DNA of 22,364 nt from Spirochaetia bacterium (GCA_009929055.1 SABI01000010.1:1-22364); one strand, 5' to 3'. Counted from the first letter of the stretch, positions 7,118-16,213 are shown. Translations and numbers: made by a program. The notes: generated by a model not told the origin, from the letters alone.

Positions 7118-8935
7118 ATGGCAAAGAAAACACCTCCTAAAGGGTCAACCCACTACGATGAGAGCACCATTAAATCTCTTAGTGCCCTCGAGCACATCCG
7201 ACTACGTCCTGGGATGTATATTGGACGTCTTGGTAGTGGATCTCATTTTGAAGATGGAATCTATGTCCTTTTAAAAGAAATCATAGATAATAGCATTGAT
7301 GAATTTATTATGAACTACGGCTCTAGGGTAATTATTAGTGTTATCGGTGAAACGGTAACAGTAAGAGACTATGGAAGAGGAATCCCTTTAGGAAAAGTTA
7401 TTGATTGTGTCTCTATCATTAACACAGGGGGCAAGTTCAACGATGATGTGTTTCAATTTTCAGTAGGACTCAATGGAGTAGGGACAAAAGCAGTAAACGC
7501 CCTCTCTTCCTATTTTAGAGTAGTCTCTTATAGAGATGGAGAGTTTTTTGAAGCAATTTTTTCTAAAGGAGTCCAAGTAAGTGAAAAGAAAGGACCTACC
7601 TTAGAGAAGAATGGAACTCTCACTGAATTTATTCCAGATAGTAGTCCTGAAATTTTTGGAGAGTATGAATTCAACTCAGCATTCATTGAAGAGAGACTTT
7701 GGAACTATGCCTATTTGAATACTGGCCTTACATTAGAATTTAATAGGAAGAATTTTGCCTCAAAAAATGGATTATTAGATCTTCTCTCTAAACAAGTTGA
7801 AACAGAGGGATTGTATCCTATAATTTATCATCGTAATCACCGTATTGAATTTGCTTTTACCCATACAAATAACTATGGAGAAAATTATTTCTCTTATGTA
7901 AATGGACAACACACAAGTGATGGGGGAACTCACCTTTCTGCTTTTAAAGAGGGTATCTTGAAGGGGATAAATGAGTTTTATAAAAAGTCTTATACGGCAG
8001 TAGATGTAAGAGATGGCCTCGTTGCTGCGGTGAGTATTAAATTACAGGATCCTATCTTTGAAAGTCAAACAAAGAATAAACTTGGAAACAATGAAGTACG
8101 GTCGTGGATTATTACGGAAGTAAGGGAAAAGATTGTTGATTATTTGTTGAAAAATGGAGAAGAAGCACAAAAGCTAAGTGATAAAATTGCAAATAATGAG
8201 CGACTAAGAAAAGAACTTGCTTCAGTCAAAGGGGCTGCTAAAGATGCTGCCAAGAAAGTTGCAATAAATATTCCTAAATTAAAAGATTGTAAATACCATC
8301 TCAATCAATCAGGTGAAAAAGGGAATGGTTCAATGATTTTCCTAACAGAAGGAGATAGTGCAAGCGGTTCTATGACAAGCGTTCGAGATGTCTACACTCA
8401 AGCGATATTCTCTCTAAGGGGAAAAGTCCTTAATACATTCGATAAGAAAAGGACAGATATCTATAAGAATGAAGAATTATACAACCTTATGGTAGCCCTT
8501 GGTCTTGAAAATGGGGTAGAAGGGCTTAGGTATGGAAAAGTTATTATAGCTACAGATGCTGACACCGATGGCTTTCACATTAGAAATCTTTTAATGACCT
8601 ATTTTCTCACCTTTTTTGAAGACCTTGTGCTAAGTGGAAGACTCTATATCTTAGAAACCCCCCTTTTTAGAGTGAGAAATAAGAAAGAGACAGTCTACTG
8701 TTTTAATGAGAGTGAAAAGCAAGAAGCCCTCATTAAAATAAAAGGGGCTGAAATTACCCGATTCAAAGGATTAGGGGAGATAAACCCTTCTGAATTTCGT
8801 CAGTTTATTAGTGATAATATCCGCCTTATCCCAATTTCTATCTCTTCTTCAAGAGAAATGCACCTTACATTAAAATTTTATATGGGGGATAATACTCCCA
8901 CTCGACGTGATTTTATTATGGAGAATCTCATATAA
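7118..8935 (+). CDS. parE: DNA topoisomerase IV/gyrase-like subunit B (short type)
   Basis: ATPase subunit of a type IIA topoisomerase that relaxes or decatenates DNA together with the A subunit encoded immediately downstream. GHKL ATPase motifs: EIIDNSIDEF (E54, N58), DYGRG (84-88), GGKF (104-107) and GLNGVG (117-122). The Toprim domain has TEGDSASGS with E411 and the DADTDG acidic triad D480/D482/D484. At 605 residues it is shorter than typical GyrB and similar to the compact second B subunits that I recall from chlamydiae and spirochaetes. Its stop overlaps the A-subunit ATG by one base (TAATG at 8933-8937). There is no good SD: the AGG at 7110-7112 lies upstream of the predicted transcript start. 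Whether it works as topoisomerase IV or gyrase cannot be read from sequence alone. Confidence 0.92.
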   Translation: MAKKTPPKGSTHYDESTIKSLSALEHIRLRPGMYIGRLGSGSHFEDGIYVLLKEIIDNSIDEFIMNYGSRVIISVIGETVTVRDYGRGIPLGKVIDCVSIINTGGKFNDDVFQFSVGLNGVGTKAVNALSSYFRVVSYRDGEFFEAIFSKGVQVSEKKGPTLEKNGTLTEFIPDSSPEIFGEYEFNSAFIEERLWNYAYLNTGLTLEFNRKNFASKNGLLDLLSKQVETEGLYPIIYHRNHRIEFAFTHTNNYGENYFSYVNGQHTSDGGTHLSAFKEGILKGINEFYKKSYTAVDVRDGLVAAVSIKLQDPIFESQTKNKLGNNEVRSWIITEVREKIVDYLLKNGEEAQKLSDKIANNERLRKELASVKGAAKDAAKKVAINIPKLKDCKYHLNQSGEKGNGSMIFLTEGDSASGSMTSVRDVYTQAIFSLRGKVLNTFDKKRTDIYKNEELYNLMVALGLENGVEGLRYGKVIIATDADTDGFHIRNLLMTYFLTFFEDLVLSGRLYILETPLFRVRNKKETVYCFNESEKQEALIKIKGAEITRFKGLGEINPSEFRQFISDNIRLIPISISSSREMHLTLKFYMGDNTPTRRDFIMENLI

Positions 8936-10941
8936 TGAGCCACGCAGAATCAATATTTAAAGAAAATTACCTCGAATATGCCTCTTACGTAATAAGAGAT
9001 AGAGCTATTCCAGATATTGCCGATGGATTAAAACCAGTACAAAGAAGAATTATTCACTCTCTCTTTGAAATGGATGATGGAAAATTTCATAAAGTAGCTA
9101 ACGTTGTTGGCCACTGTATGAAATACCACCCTCATGGAGACTCTTCTATAGGAGACGCTTTAATCAACATTGCCAATTCTAACCTTTTTATTGACAAGCA
9201 AGGAAACTTTGGAAACCCTCTCACTGGTGATAATGCAGCAGCACCTAGGTATATCGAGTGTAGAATTTTAGACTTTGCTAAAAAAGTTCTTTATAATCCA
9301 CAACTCACCACATTTATTGACTCGTATGACGGAAGAAATAAAGAGCCTGTTGCTTTTCCTGCAAAGCTTCCTATTGTTGCAATTAGTGGAACAGAAGGTA
9401 TTGCAGTTGGGATGTCAACAAAAATCCTTCCGCATAATCTTAATGAAGTAATAGATGCAATGATTGATACCTTACATGGGAAAAAGGTTACCCTCTATCC
9501 CGACTTCTATGGTGGAGGACTTGTAGATGTCTCTTTATATGATGATGGGTTAGGAAAAGTATTAGTAAGGGCTAAAATTGATATTAGAGATTCTAAGAAA
9601 ATTATCATAGAAGAACTTCCTTTCTCTGTTACTACTGAAAGAATGATTAAATCAATAGAAGATGCAGCAAAGAAAGGGAAGATAAAAATCTCCTCAATAA
9701 ATGATTATACAACCGATAAGGTAAATATTGAGATTGTCTTAGCGAGAAATACCTATTCTGATGAAATCGTTGATGCCTTATATGCCTTTACAGCTTGTCA
9801 GCTTCCTATTTCTGTTAATCCACTTGTTATTGTCGATAATATGCCCAAGATAATGAGCATCTCAAGTATGATTGAGTATAGTGCAACATCCCTTATCTCA
9901 ATATTAAAAGCTGAGTTAGAGTTAGAGGCAAAACAACTGAATGATACCCTTCATTACCGTACATTAGAGCGAATCTTTGTTGAAGAGAGAATCTATAAAC
10001 AGATAGAGAATAAAAAAACTCAAGAAGCTGTAACAGAAGCTGTCTTTAAAGGATTTATCCCTTTTAAGGAGAAACTGTATCGAGCCCTTGTTGAAGAAGA
10101 TGTTGAACGATTATTAAAGATTCCTATAAGGAGAATCAGTTTATTTGATATTGGAAAAAATCAACAAGAAATAGAAGTAATCCATGCCCGGTTAGAAAAG
10201 ATAGCCTATCACTTAGGGCATCTTGTTGAATATGGACTCTCATTTTTAACTGAGCTTAAAAAAGATGCAATCGTAAAAGAATCTAAAAGAAAAACTACTA
10301 TTGCCTCCTTTGAAAAGATTTTAGTGAGAGAAGCGGCACAAAAAACTCTTTCTCTTAAGTATGACGCCCAAGCTGGATATCTAGGATATGATTTGAAAAA
10401 AGGGGTAGAACAAGCAGTTGTCTCTACTTTTGATAGAATCCTTATTATTCAAAAAGATGGGACCTATTTTATTGCCGATGCCCCTGAAAAATTATTCGTT
10501 GGTAAAGGGATGCGCTACTGTGCCATTGCCGAGAAAGAGGCGTTAGAACACGTCGTATTTACTATTATTTATCAAGAGAAGACTCTCAAATACTTATTTA
10601 TAAAGAGATGTAAAATTACCCAGTTTATTATGAATAAAACCTATAGCTTAGTGCCAGAAGGGAATTTTAAACTCTATACTCTCTCTACACTAGATGATGC
10701 AAGGATTACTATCCTCTTCAAAACAGGGAAAGGGTATAAAAACCTTGAAGATAGAACCTATTTTTCTCGGTTTATTATAAAAGGGGTAAAAGCAAATGGA
10801 GTGAGACTCACCACAAAAGAGGCTCAAACTATTCGATTAAAGAATGAAAAAGATCCAAAAGGGGATAGTGATGAGATGAACTCATTATTTAAAGATATTG
10901 ACCCTTTTGATGACGACATTGAGGAAACAGAAGATGAATGA
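8935..10941 (+). CDS. parC: DNA topoisomerase IV/gyrase-like subunit A (short type)
   Basis: DNA-breaking and rejoining subunit of the type IIA topoisomerase. The N-terminal part shows YVIRDRAIPDIADGLKPVQRRI, the helix motif KYHPHGDSSIGDA (63-75, the region where quinolone-resistance changes fall in this family) and the catalytic tyrosine Y106 in AAAPRYIECR. At 668 residues it is well short of a typical 800-residue GyrA. The last ~190 residues are a reduced beta-pinwheel-like domain without a recognisable GyrA box, ending in an acidic tail (FKDIDPFDDDIEETEDE). Lack of a GyrA box favours a topoisomerase IV role over supercoiling, as known for the family. Start and stop overlap the neighbouring genes, which indicates translational coupling in a parE-parC-rluA operon. 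Confidence 0.92.
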   Translation: MSHAESIFKENYLEYASYVIRDRAIPDIADGLKPVQRRIIHSLFEMDDGKFHKVANVVGHCMKYHPHGDSSIGDALINIANSNLFIDKQGNFGNPLTGDNAAAPRYIECRILDFAKKVLYNPQLTTFIDSYDGRNKEPVAFPAKLPIVAISGTEGIAVGMSTKILPHNLNEVIDAMIDTLHGKKVTLYPDFYGGGLVDVSLYDDGLGKVLVRAKIDIRDSKKIIIEELPFSVTTERMIKSIEDAAKKGKIKISSINDYTTDKVNIEIVLARNTYSDEIVDALYAFTACQLPISVNPLVIVDNMPKIMSISSMIEYSATSLISILKAELELEAKQLNDTLHYRTLERIFVEERIYKQIENKKTQEAVTEAVFKGFIPFKEKLYRALVEEDVERLLKIPIRRISLFDIGKNQQEIEVIHARLEKIAYHLGHLVEYGLSFLTELKKDAIVKESKRKTTIASFEKILVREAAQKTLSLKYDAQAGYLGYDLKKGVEQAVVSTFDRILIIQKDGTYFIADAPEKLFVGKGMRYCAIAEKEALEHVVFTIIYQEKTLKYLFIKRCKITQFIMNKTYSLVPEGNFKLYTLSTLDDARITILFKTGKGYKNLEDRTYFSRFIIKGVKANGVRLTTKEAQTIRLKNEKDPKGDSDEMNSLFKDIDPFDDDIEETEDE

Positions 10942-11626
10942 GATAAGAAAGAGGATATTATATGAAGATAATCACCTCATAATTATTAATAAACAACCAA
11001 AAGAACTTGTTCAAAAAGATATTACTGAGGATATTACCTTAGCTGATAAAGTGAAAGAATATTTAAGAGTAACCTACAAAAAACCGGGAAATATCTACTT
11101 AGGTATTCCACACCGAATTGATAGACCAACAAGTGGCATCGTTATCTATACAAAAACAGAGAAAGCCTTAGTACGAATGAACGCTCTGTTTAGAAAGGAA
11201 GATGGAATAAAAAAATGGTATTGGGCTGTAGTTGATAAACTCCCTTTTTTCACAGACCCTCAGATAGTCCACTATATTACTCGAGACACAAAAAAGAACA
11301 AATCTTTTGCAACTCTTGAAAAGAGAAAAAACTCTCAAGAAGCAAGGATGAACCTCACTATCGTTGGAGCTTCAAAGACCTACTATCTGTTACAAGTTGA
11401 ACTTATTACAGGGCGCCATCATCAAATTAGAGCCCAACTGAGTGCAATGAACTCCCACATTAAAGGTGATATAAAATACGGCTCTCAACGGACTAATCCT
11501 GATGGAAGTATCCACCTACATGCTCGAAAAGTCTCATTTGTTCACCCTGTAAGCCAAGAGTCTATTACTATTGTAGCTCCTCCACCAATTGATCCTGTGT
11601 GGGATTATTTTGCTGCAATAGAGTAG
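10934..11626 (+). CDS. RluA-family RNA pseudouridine synthase
   Basis: Converts specific uridines in rRNA or tRNA to pseudouridine. The 230-residue protein has the family signature HRIDRPTSG (60-68), with D63 as catalytic aspartate, and HHQIRAQLSAMN and GDIKYG towards the C-terminus. There is no S4 RNA-binding domain, so it is the short form. I chose ATG 10934 over an in-frame ATG at 10898: GAGGAA (10921-10926) is at correct SD distance, and MNEIRKRILYEDNHLIIINK is the usual N-terminus. It overlaps the end of parC by 8 nt. Its last 59 nt are also the end of the convergent minus-strand gene, so no terminator fits between them. The exact RNA target is unknown. Confidence 0.9.
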   Translation: MNEIRKRILYEDNHLIIINKQPKELVQKDITEDITLADKVKEYLRVTYKKPGNIYLGIPHRIDRPTSGIVIYTKTEKALVRMNALFRKEDGIKKWYWAVVDKLPFFTDPQIVHYITRDTKKNKSFATLEKRKNSQEARMNLTIVGASKTYYLLQVELITGRHHQIRAQLSAMNSHIKGDIKYGSQRTNPDGSIHLHARKVSFVHPVSQESITIVAPPPIDPVWDYFAAIE

Positions 11627-14579
11627 GAGAAGCAATTATTCCAATTTTGTTCCTTCCATCAGCTTTTACAGTAAAAGGGTTCTCTGCTTTTATATGGGTA
11701 AAGTAGCGACTCTTTTCAACAACAGGATACGAGTCAAGTTTGGTAAAATCTAACAGGCCATCGTTATGGACTGGATTTACCGTAAAATAGATTGTTCCAA
11801 GGGAAGTGATATTTTGAAAGAAGTGAGTCCCTTGGGAAGGTTCAACTTGAAAGCCAGGGAGACTTGTTTCAACAATAACAGCAGCTTGAGATATTTGAGA
11901 CCATACCACAGGAATTCCTAGCCAGGGGTCACTCGAACCAAGGCGTCCTGCAACAATTAAAATATATTCCTTTTGAAGAGTGACAAATTCACTATTAATT
12001 CTGTCTAGTTCAAGAACCATTTCTCCTGTTTTTGCAGGATTAAACGAATCAGTACTCACATAGACAACATCTGTTATCTTATCAGTATTCCCATTTCCCA
12101 TTACATGATGAGCGAGGACGATAGCCCTCTTTTTTTCATCGTCTGTAATGGAGAGGGTCTCTGATTCAAACATTGAGACAATTGGTCTTATTTGTAGAAG
12201 GCTGAATTCTGGTTTTTTCCCTTCACTTCGGTGTAAGTTACATGCAAATTCAATCTCAATAGGGGTACTCATCACTTTTTGTCCAAGTTGAAGGAGATCT
12301 TTTACAATAGCTGCGATTGGGTAACTATTATATTTTAAGACACTATTGAAGGTAATCACTTTTTTCCCATTAGCACTAAGTTGTTCGCTCAATACTCCCA
12401 AGTTTGTATCGAAAGTAGAGGCGATGTGGTGTAGTGCAGGGGGGTGAGCTTCAGCCTCTTTTAGTGGAACTTCTACAAGGTTTTCAGGATTTCCATAGGG
12501 ATGGTAAGGAGTAGCCATATCGAGGGCATAGAAGGTTTGTTGACTGCTCGATTCTCTTCCTCCTAAAAACTGAAGGTTCTTTTTAGGGTTTGATGGAGAA
12601 AATCTAAATGCAATTCCGTTATCTACTATCATTTTACCAAATCCGAAAGAGAGCATTCCTACTCCATCTTCAGCTTTTTCATTTCCTACTGGGTAGAAGT
12701 TTAAAGACCTAGCTACCCCTGAGATATTCGGATACCAATACTCTCCATACAATCCCCCAATTACCTGTTGGATAATAATAGCCATTCTCTCTTCTTCTAC
12801 CATATGGTGAGTTGCCCTTAGATACTCTTTGCTTTTATTGTAAAAAGTTGATGCGTATACACTAATAATTGCATCACTTAAAGCTTTTAATCGCTCTTTG
12901 TCGCTTCCTGTGTTAGGAAGCATACATGTTTCATACACCCCTGCAAAAGGTTGGTAGTGAGAGTCTTCTAACATGCTTGAAGATCTTACTGCAAGTGGAA
13001 CCTGAATTGTTTTCAATATTGCACTAAGGTCAAGAATGAGCCCTTTTGGAAGGGACTTTGATAAAAATATACGACGTAATGTTTCATCTGGTACGGAAGC
13101 AGAGACTATCTCTTGAAGATTATTCTCCTCCATGAATTGGGTAAATAAATCTGTCGCAATTACAATAGTACGGGGAATAGAGAGGTACATATCATTATAT
13201 TTTTCGATGATGGTACTATGTCTTAATTGGAAGTCGATAAATGCGAGACCTCGCCCTTTTCCCCCCAGAGAACCTGACCCGATTCGAGAGAAGAACGAGC
13301 TTTCATCAAAGCTGGCTCTATTAAATTGAGCAATTCGTCCTTTTCCCCTATTCATTCGATAATCTTTGATTATTTGAATAAGATGTTCTCTAAGGACTTC
13401 TGGGTTGGGATAGTCACGAACAGAATAGGGACGAAATACATTTGCAAGGGTATAAAGGCTTCTTGCTTTAAGCCATCTTGAAAAGTCATTTCTATTTGAA
13501 TGGAGTGTAAAGGTTTCAATAGGTATTTTGGCGAGAGCATGTTGGAATTCTCTCAAATTGTTAGCTCGGGCAATTTCTTGTTGGATATTGTACACATCTT
13601 TAAAAATAAAGGGTCCAAACCCATAGTTTTCAAAAACATACTCTTTTAAGTCGGTAAGAAGAGATGGGCTAAGTTTCCAGATAAATGACGTTTTTTCTTG
13701 GGTTGCCCTATAGGCAGATTCAGCCCTTGTTGATTGAAGGAGAAGGGGAAGATCTTTATTCACTTGCCTTACATGGTCTGCAAGACGGAACCCTGCTTCA
13801 TCATCATTTACCCCTTCTCGGTCAAAGGCAATATCTGAAATAATCCCAAGTATATGATTCCTAAAAGTATTATAGAGCTCTATCGCCTCTTCATAGTTTT
13901 GTGCTAAAAGTATTTTTGGTCTTCCCCTCATCCTTAAAGCAGTCGCCCATGGGTTAAGCCCTTCACTCATGCTCATGCGAGTTTGTTGAATGATTGCAGT
14001 ATAGAGAATAGGGAGGAATGAAGAGTAAAATCTGACAGAGTTTTCTACTAAAATAATGATTGGAACTTCTGCAGTTGAATTCGCATCGTGTTCGGCATTC
14101 ATTTTATCTTCTAATATTTTAATCATTGCTAAAAAGATGTTTGCGTTTCCTTGCCAGTAATAGAGGGCATCTATTCCTCCAATCATCCTTTTCTTTAAAG
14201 TAACACTCACCTTATGACCAGGAGATGGAGAGAGGGCTACTATTGGGAGGTTTGGGTATTTTTCTTTTACCGAGGCAGCTAACTCAGAGACAGTTGTCCC
14301 TTCGAGCTCTAACATAGTAACAATTAAATCAAAGCTGTTTAGGGATAATAGTTCAAATACATCTTTAACAGTACGGGCAAAAGTAATTTTTGGGGGCGTA
14401 GAGAGGCCCAGCTGGGTATATTCATGAAAGAGTTCTTCTTCGACTCTTCCATCTTCTTCAATAAGAAAACGATCATAATCACTACAAATAAGGATGACTT
14501 TGTAGATACGAAGTTGCATGAGGTCCCCAAAGGGATCTTTGTGGTTTATGAAAGTTCTCATAGGTATATATGTTACCAT
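11568..14579 (-). CDS. Two receiver-like domains fused to PPDK-type ATP-binding domain (PEP synthase-like, probably not a PEP synthase)
   Basis: A 1003-residue protein resembling the large 'PEP synthase' proteins of Bacteroidetes. Residues ~20-145 form a receiver-like fold (LRIYKVILICSDYDRF...) in which the phosphoacceptor aspartate is replaced (FDLIVTMLEL). A second receiver-like domain (~170-320) keeps an Asp in GIISDIAFD and has VENS for the acidic pair. A PPDK N-terminal ATP-grasp-like domain follows with GGKGRGL (439-445) and AVRSSSMLED (R532). The C-terminal part contains GSSDPWLGIP (from 881). I see no swivelling phosphohistidine motif (GGxTSHAA type) and no PEP-binding barrel, so PEP synthesis is unlikely; the reaction is unknown. 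No SD precedes ATG 14579 or the in-frame ATG at 14561, so the start is uncertain. It overlaps rluA tail to tail. Confidence 0.85.
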   Translation of the reverse strand: MVTYIPMRTFINHKDPFGDLMQLRIYKVILICSDYDRFLIEEDGRVEEELFHEYTQLGLSTPPKITFARTVKDVFELLSLNSFDLIVTMLELEGTTVSELAASVKEKYPNLPIVALSPSPGHKVSVTLKKRMIGGIDALYYWQGNANIFLAMIKILEDKMNAEHDANSTAEVPIIILVENSVRFYSSFLPILYTAIIQQTRMSMSEGLNPWATALRMRGRPKILLAQNYEEAIELYNTFRNHILGIISDIAFDREGVNDDEAGFRLADHVRQVNKDLPLLLQSTRAESAYRATQEKTSFIWKLSPSLLTDLKEYVFENYGFGPFIFKDVYNIQQEIARANNLREFQHALAKIPIETFTLHSNRNDFSRWLKARSLYTLANVFRPYSVRDYPNPEVLREHLIQIIKDYRMNRGKGRIAQFNRASFDESSFFSRIGSGSLGGKGRGLAFIDFQLRHSTIIEKYNDMYLSIPRTIVIATDLFTQFMEENNLQEIVSASVPDETLRRIFLSKSLPKGLILDLSAILKTIQVPLAVRSSSMLEDSHYQPFAGVYETCMLPNTGSDKERLKALSDAIISVYASTFYNKSKEYLRATHHMVEEERMAIIIQQVIGGLYGEYWYPNISGVARSLNFYPVGNEKAEDGVGMLSFGFGKMIVDNGIAFRFSPSNPKKNLQFLGGRESSSQQTFYALDMATPYHPYGNPENLVEVPLKEAEAHPPALHHIASTFDTNLGVLSEQLSANGKKVITFNSVLKYNSYPIAAIVKDLLQLGQKVMSTPIEIEFACNLHRSEGKKPEFSLLQIRPIVSMFESETLSITDDEKKRAIVLAHHVMGNGNTDKITDVVYVSTDSFNPAKTGEMVLELDRINSEFVTLQKEYILIVAGRLGSSDPWLGIPVVWSQISQAAVIVETSLPGFQVEPSQGTHFFQNITSLGTIYFTVNPVHNDGLLDFTKLDSYPVVEKSRYFTHIKAENPFTVKADGRNKIGIIASPTLLQQNNPTQDQLVEELQ

Positions 14580-14595
14580 AACACACTTGATATGT

Positions 14596-14601
14596 ACTAT
14601 A
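14596..14601 (-). promoter_or_regulatory. Possible -10 box for the receiver/ATP-grasp gene
   Basis: TATAGT on the minus strand (14601-14596) would start transcription about 10 nt before ATG 14579, giving a very short leader without an SD. No acceptable -35 box is seen at 16-18 bp. An alternative is an extended -10 (TGGTAACAT) shortly before the ATG at 14561. Both are weak. Confidence 0.3.
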
Positions 14602-14711
14602 GATTGTTTTTATTGATATATTGATGAGTTTTAAATCAGTAAAAAATATAAAATTTATAAATAGTTAAATATTATGTAAGATAAATGACATATACAACAA
14701 AAACAGGCAAA

Positions 14712-14726
14712 GATATTATAGATATC
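14712..14726. repeat. Small inverted repeat upstream of gdhA promoter
   Basis: GATAT (14712-14716) and ATATC (14722-14726) flank TATAG, 12 bp upstream of the gdhA -35 box. The position suits an activator or operator site, but in AT-rich DNA a 5-bp dyad can be chance. Confidence 0.25.
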
Positions 14727-14738
14727 GTAAAATTAATC

Positions 14739-14767
14739 TTGACATGGAAACTATAGGAAAGTAGAAT
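14739..14767 (+). promoter_or_regulatory. gdhA promoter
   Basis: A perfect TTGACA (14739-14744) is followed after 17 bp by TAGAAT (14762-14767, five of six). Transcription from about 14774 gives a ~56-nt leader ending in a perfect SD AGGAGG (14818-14823), 6 nt before ATG 14830. Together these suggest a highly expressed gene. Confidence 0.8.
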
Positions 14768-14829
14768 ATATAGTATTGATATATAAAAAATTAAGAAAAT
14801 GAATGTAATTCAATATTAGGAGGAATTTC

Positions 14830-16167
14830 ATGTACAATTTAGAGGAATTTATGGCTGGTTTAGAGAGAAGGAATCCAGCAGAGCCTGAATTTATTCAAGC
14901 AGCAAAAGAGGTTATTGAATCAATTATCGATGTGGTAAATGAAAACCCTGCATACGTGCATGCTAAGATATTAGAACGTATTACAGAGCCAGACAGAATC
15001 TTTACATTCAAGGTTGAATGGGAAGATGATAATGGGGATGTGAATGTGAATAGAGGATATAGAGTTCAATTTAACAATGCTCTTGGTCCTTATAAAGGTG
15101 GAATTCGTTTCCATGCTAGTGTTACCCTTGGATCTCTCAAATTCCTTGGTTTTGAACAAACATTTAAAAATAGTCTCACCACACTTCCTCTTGGCGGTGG
15201 TAAAGGTGGATCTGACTTTAACCCAAGAGGGAAAAGTAATAATGAAATTCTTCGATTCTGTCGCTCCTTCATGACTGAACTTCAAAAATATATTGGCCCA
15301 CAAACAGACGTTCCTGCTGGAGATATTGGGGTTGGGGCAAGAGAAGTTGGCTATATGTATGGCCAATATAAACGCCTGCGTGATGAGAATACTGGTGTTC
15401 TTACAGGAAAAGGGAGAGCATGGGGTGGTTCTGTTATTAGACCAGAAGCAACTGGCTTTGGGTCTATGTATTTTGCAAATGAGATGGTAAAAGCCCATAA
15501 TGATACCTTTGAAGGGAAACGAATTTCAGTCTCTGGCTTTGGTAACGTTGCTTGGGGTGCTGTTATGAAAGCTTCTCAACTCGGGGCGAAAGTTGTGACA
15601 ATTAGTGGTCCAGACGGATACATCTATGATGAAGAAGGGGTTGGAACTCCTGAGAAATGGGCTTATATGGTGGAACTAAGAACTTCTAATAATGATGTTG
15701 TTGCTCCATATGCAAAGAAATTTAATGCAAAATTTGTCCCTAACAAAAAACCTTGGGAAGTTGCAGTAGATATGGCATTCCCTTGTGCAATCCAAAATGA
15801 ACTTAACCTAGAAGATGCAAAACAACTCGTAGAAAATGGTGTCTCTTATGTAGTTGAAACTTCTAATATGGGCTGTACCGCTGATGCTGTGAATTATTTC
15901 TTAGGCAAGAAAATTCCATTTGGTCCAGGAAAAGCTGCAAATGCAGGTGGAGTTGCTGTTTCAGGTCTTGAAATGTCTCAAAATGCAATGAAATTAAGTT
16001 GGAGCGAAGAAGAAGTAGATGCAAAACTACACATCATTATGTCGAGTATCCACGAAGCATGTGTCAAGCATGGTACTAGCCCTGATGGATATATCCACTA
16101 TGTTCGTGGTGCTAATATTGCTGGATTTAAAAAAGTTGCTGATGCAATGTTAGACCAAGGATATTAA
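14830..16167 (+). CDS. gdhA: Glutamate dehydrogenase, hexameric class I, probably NAD-specific
   Basis: Interconverts glutamate and 2-oxoglutarate plus ammonium. The 445 residues are full length. The substrate pocket shows GPYKGGIRF (K89) and LPLGGGKGG with catalytic K125; catalytic D165 is in PAGDIGVGAREVGYMYGQY. The coenzyme fold has GFGNVAWGAV (F237) and SGPDG (P261, D262). In the NAD-specific Clostridium symbiosum enzyme the corresponding residues, as I recall, are K125, D165, F238, P262 and D263. The near-identical spacing argues for NAD(H) and a catabolic, glutamate-fermenting role, unlike the NADP-dependent biosynthetic enzymes. It stands alone between its own promoter and terminator. 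Family is certain; coenzyme choice is an inference from these residues. Confidence 0.96.
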   Translation: MYNLEEFMAGLERRNPAEPEFIQAAKEVIESIIDVVNENPAYVHAKILERITEPDRIFTFKVEWEDDNGDVNVNRGYRVQFNNALGPYKGGIRFHASVTLGSLKFLGFEQTFKNSLTTLPLGGGKGGSDFNPRGKSNNEILRFCRSFMTELQKYIGPQTDVPAGDIGVGAREVGYMYGQYKRLRDENTGVLTGKGRAWGGSVIRPEATGFGSMYFANEMVKAHNDTFEGKRISVSGFGNVAWGAVMKASQLGAKVVTISGPDGYIYDEEGVGTPEKWAYMVELRTSNNDVVAPYAKKFNAKFVPNKKPWEVAVDMAFPCAIQNELNLEDAKQLVENGVSYVVETSNMGCTADAVNYFLGKKIPFGPGKAANAGGVAVSGLEMSQNAMKLSWSEEEVDAKLHIIMSSIHEACVKHGTSPDGYIHYVRGANIAGFKKVADAMLDQGY

Positions 16168-16188
16168 TTCTTATTCTGATTCTTATTG

Positions 16189-16213
16189 GCCCCTCTATTG
16201 ATATAAGAGGGGC
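16189..16213 (+). terminator. gdhA terminator whose loop holds the next gene's -35 box
   Basis: GCCCCTCT (16189-16196) pairs perfectly with AGAGGGGC (16206-16213), 22 nt after the gdhA stop. The following sequence TGTTTCATAT is only modestly U-rich. The 9-nt loop contains TTGATA, which serves as the -35 of the M42 peptidase promoter. Confidence 0.75.

Noticed and set aside
10898..10936. ATG 10898 as start of the RluA-type gene
   Set aside because: It would overlap parC by 44 nt, has no good SD and adds residues not typical for the family; ATG 10934 has a GAGGAA SD.
14971..15498. Long minus-strand reading frame inside gdhA (about 175 codons)
   Set aside because: It is antisense to a clearly conserved enzyme, has no family resemblance and no SD or promoter; the same holds for similar frames inside leuS, phr, nrdJ and the pyruvate oxidoreductase gene.
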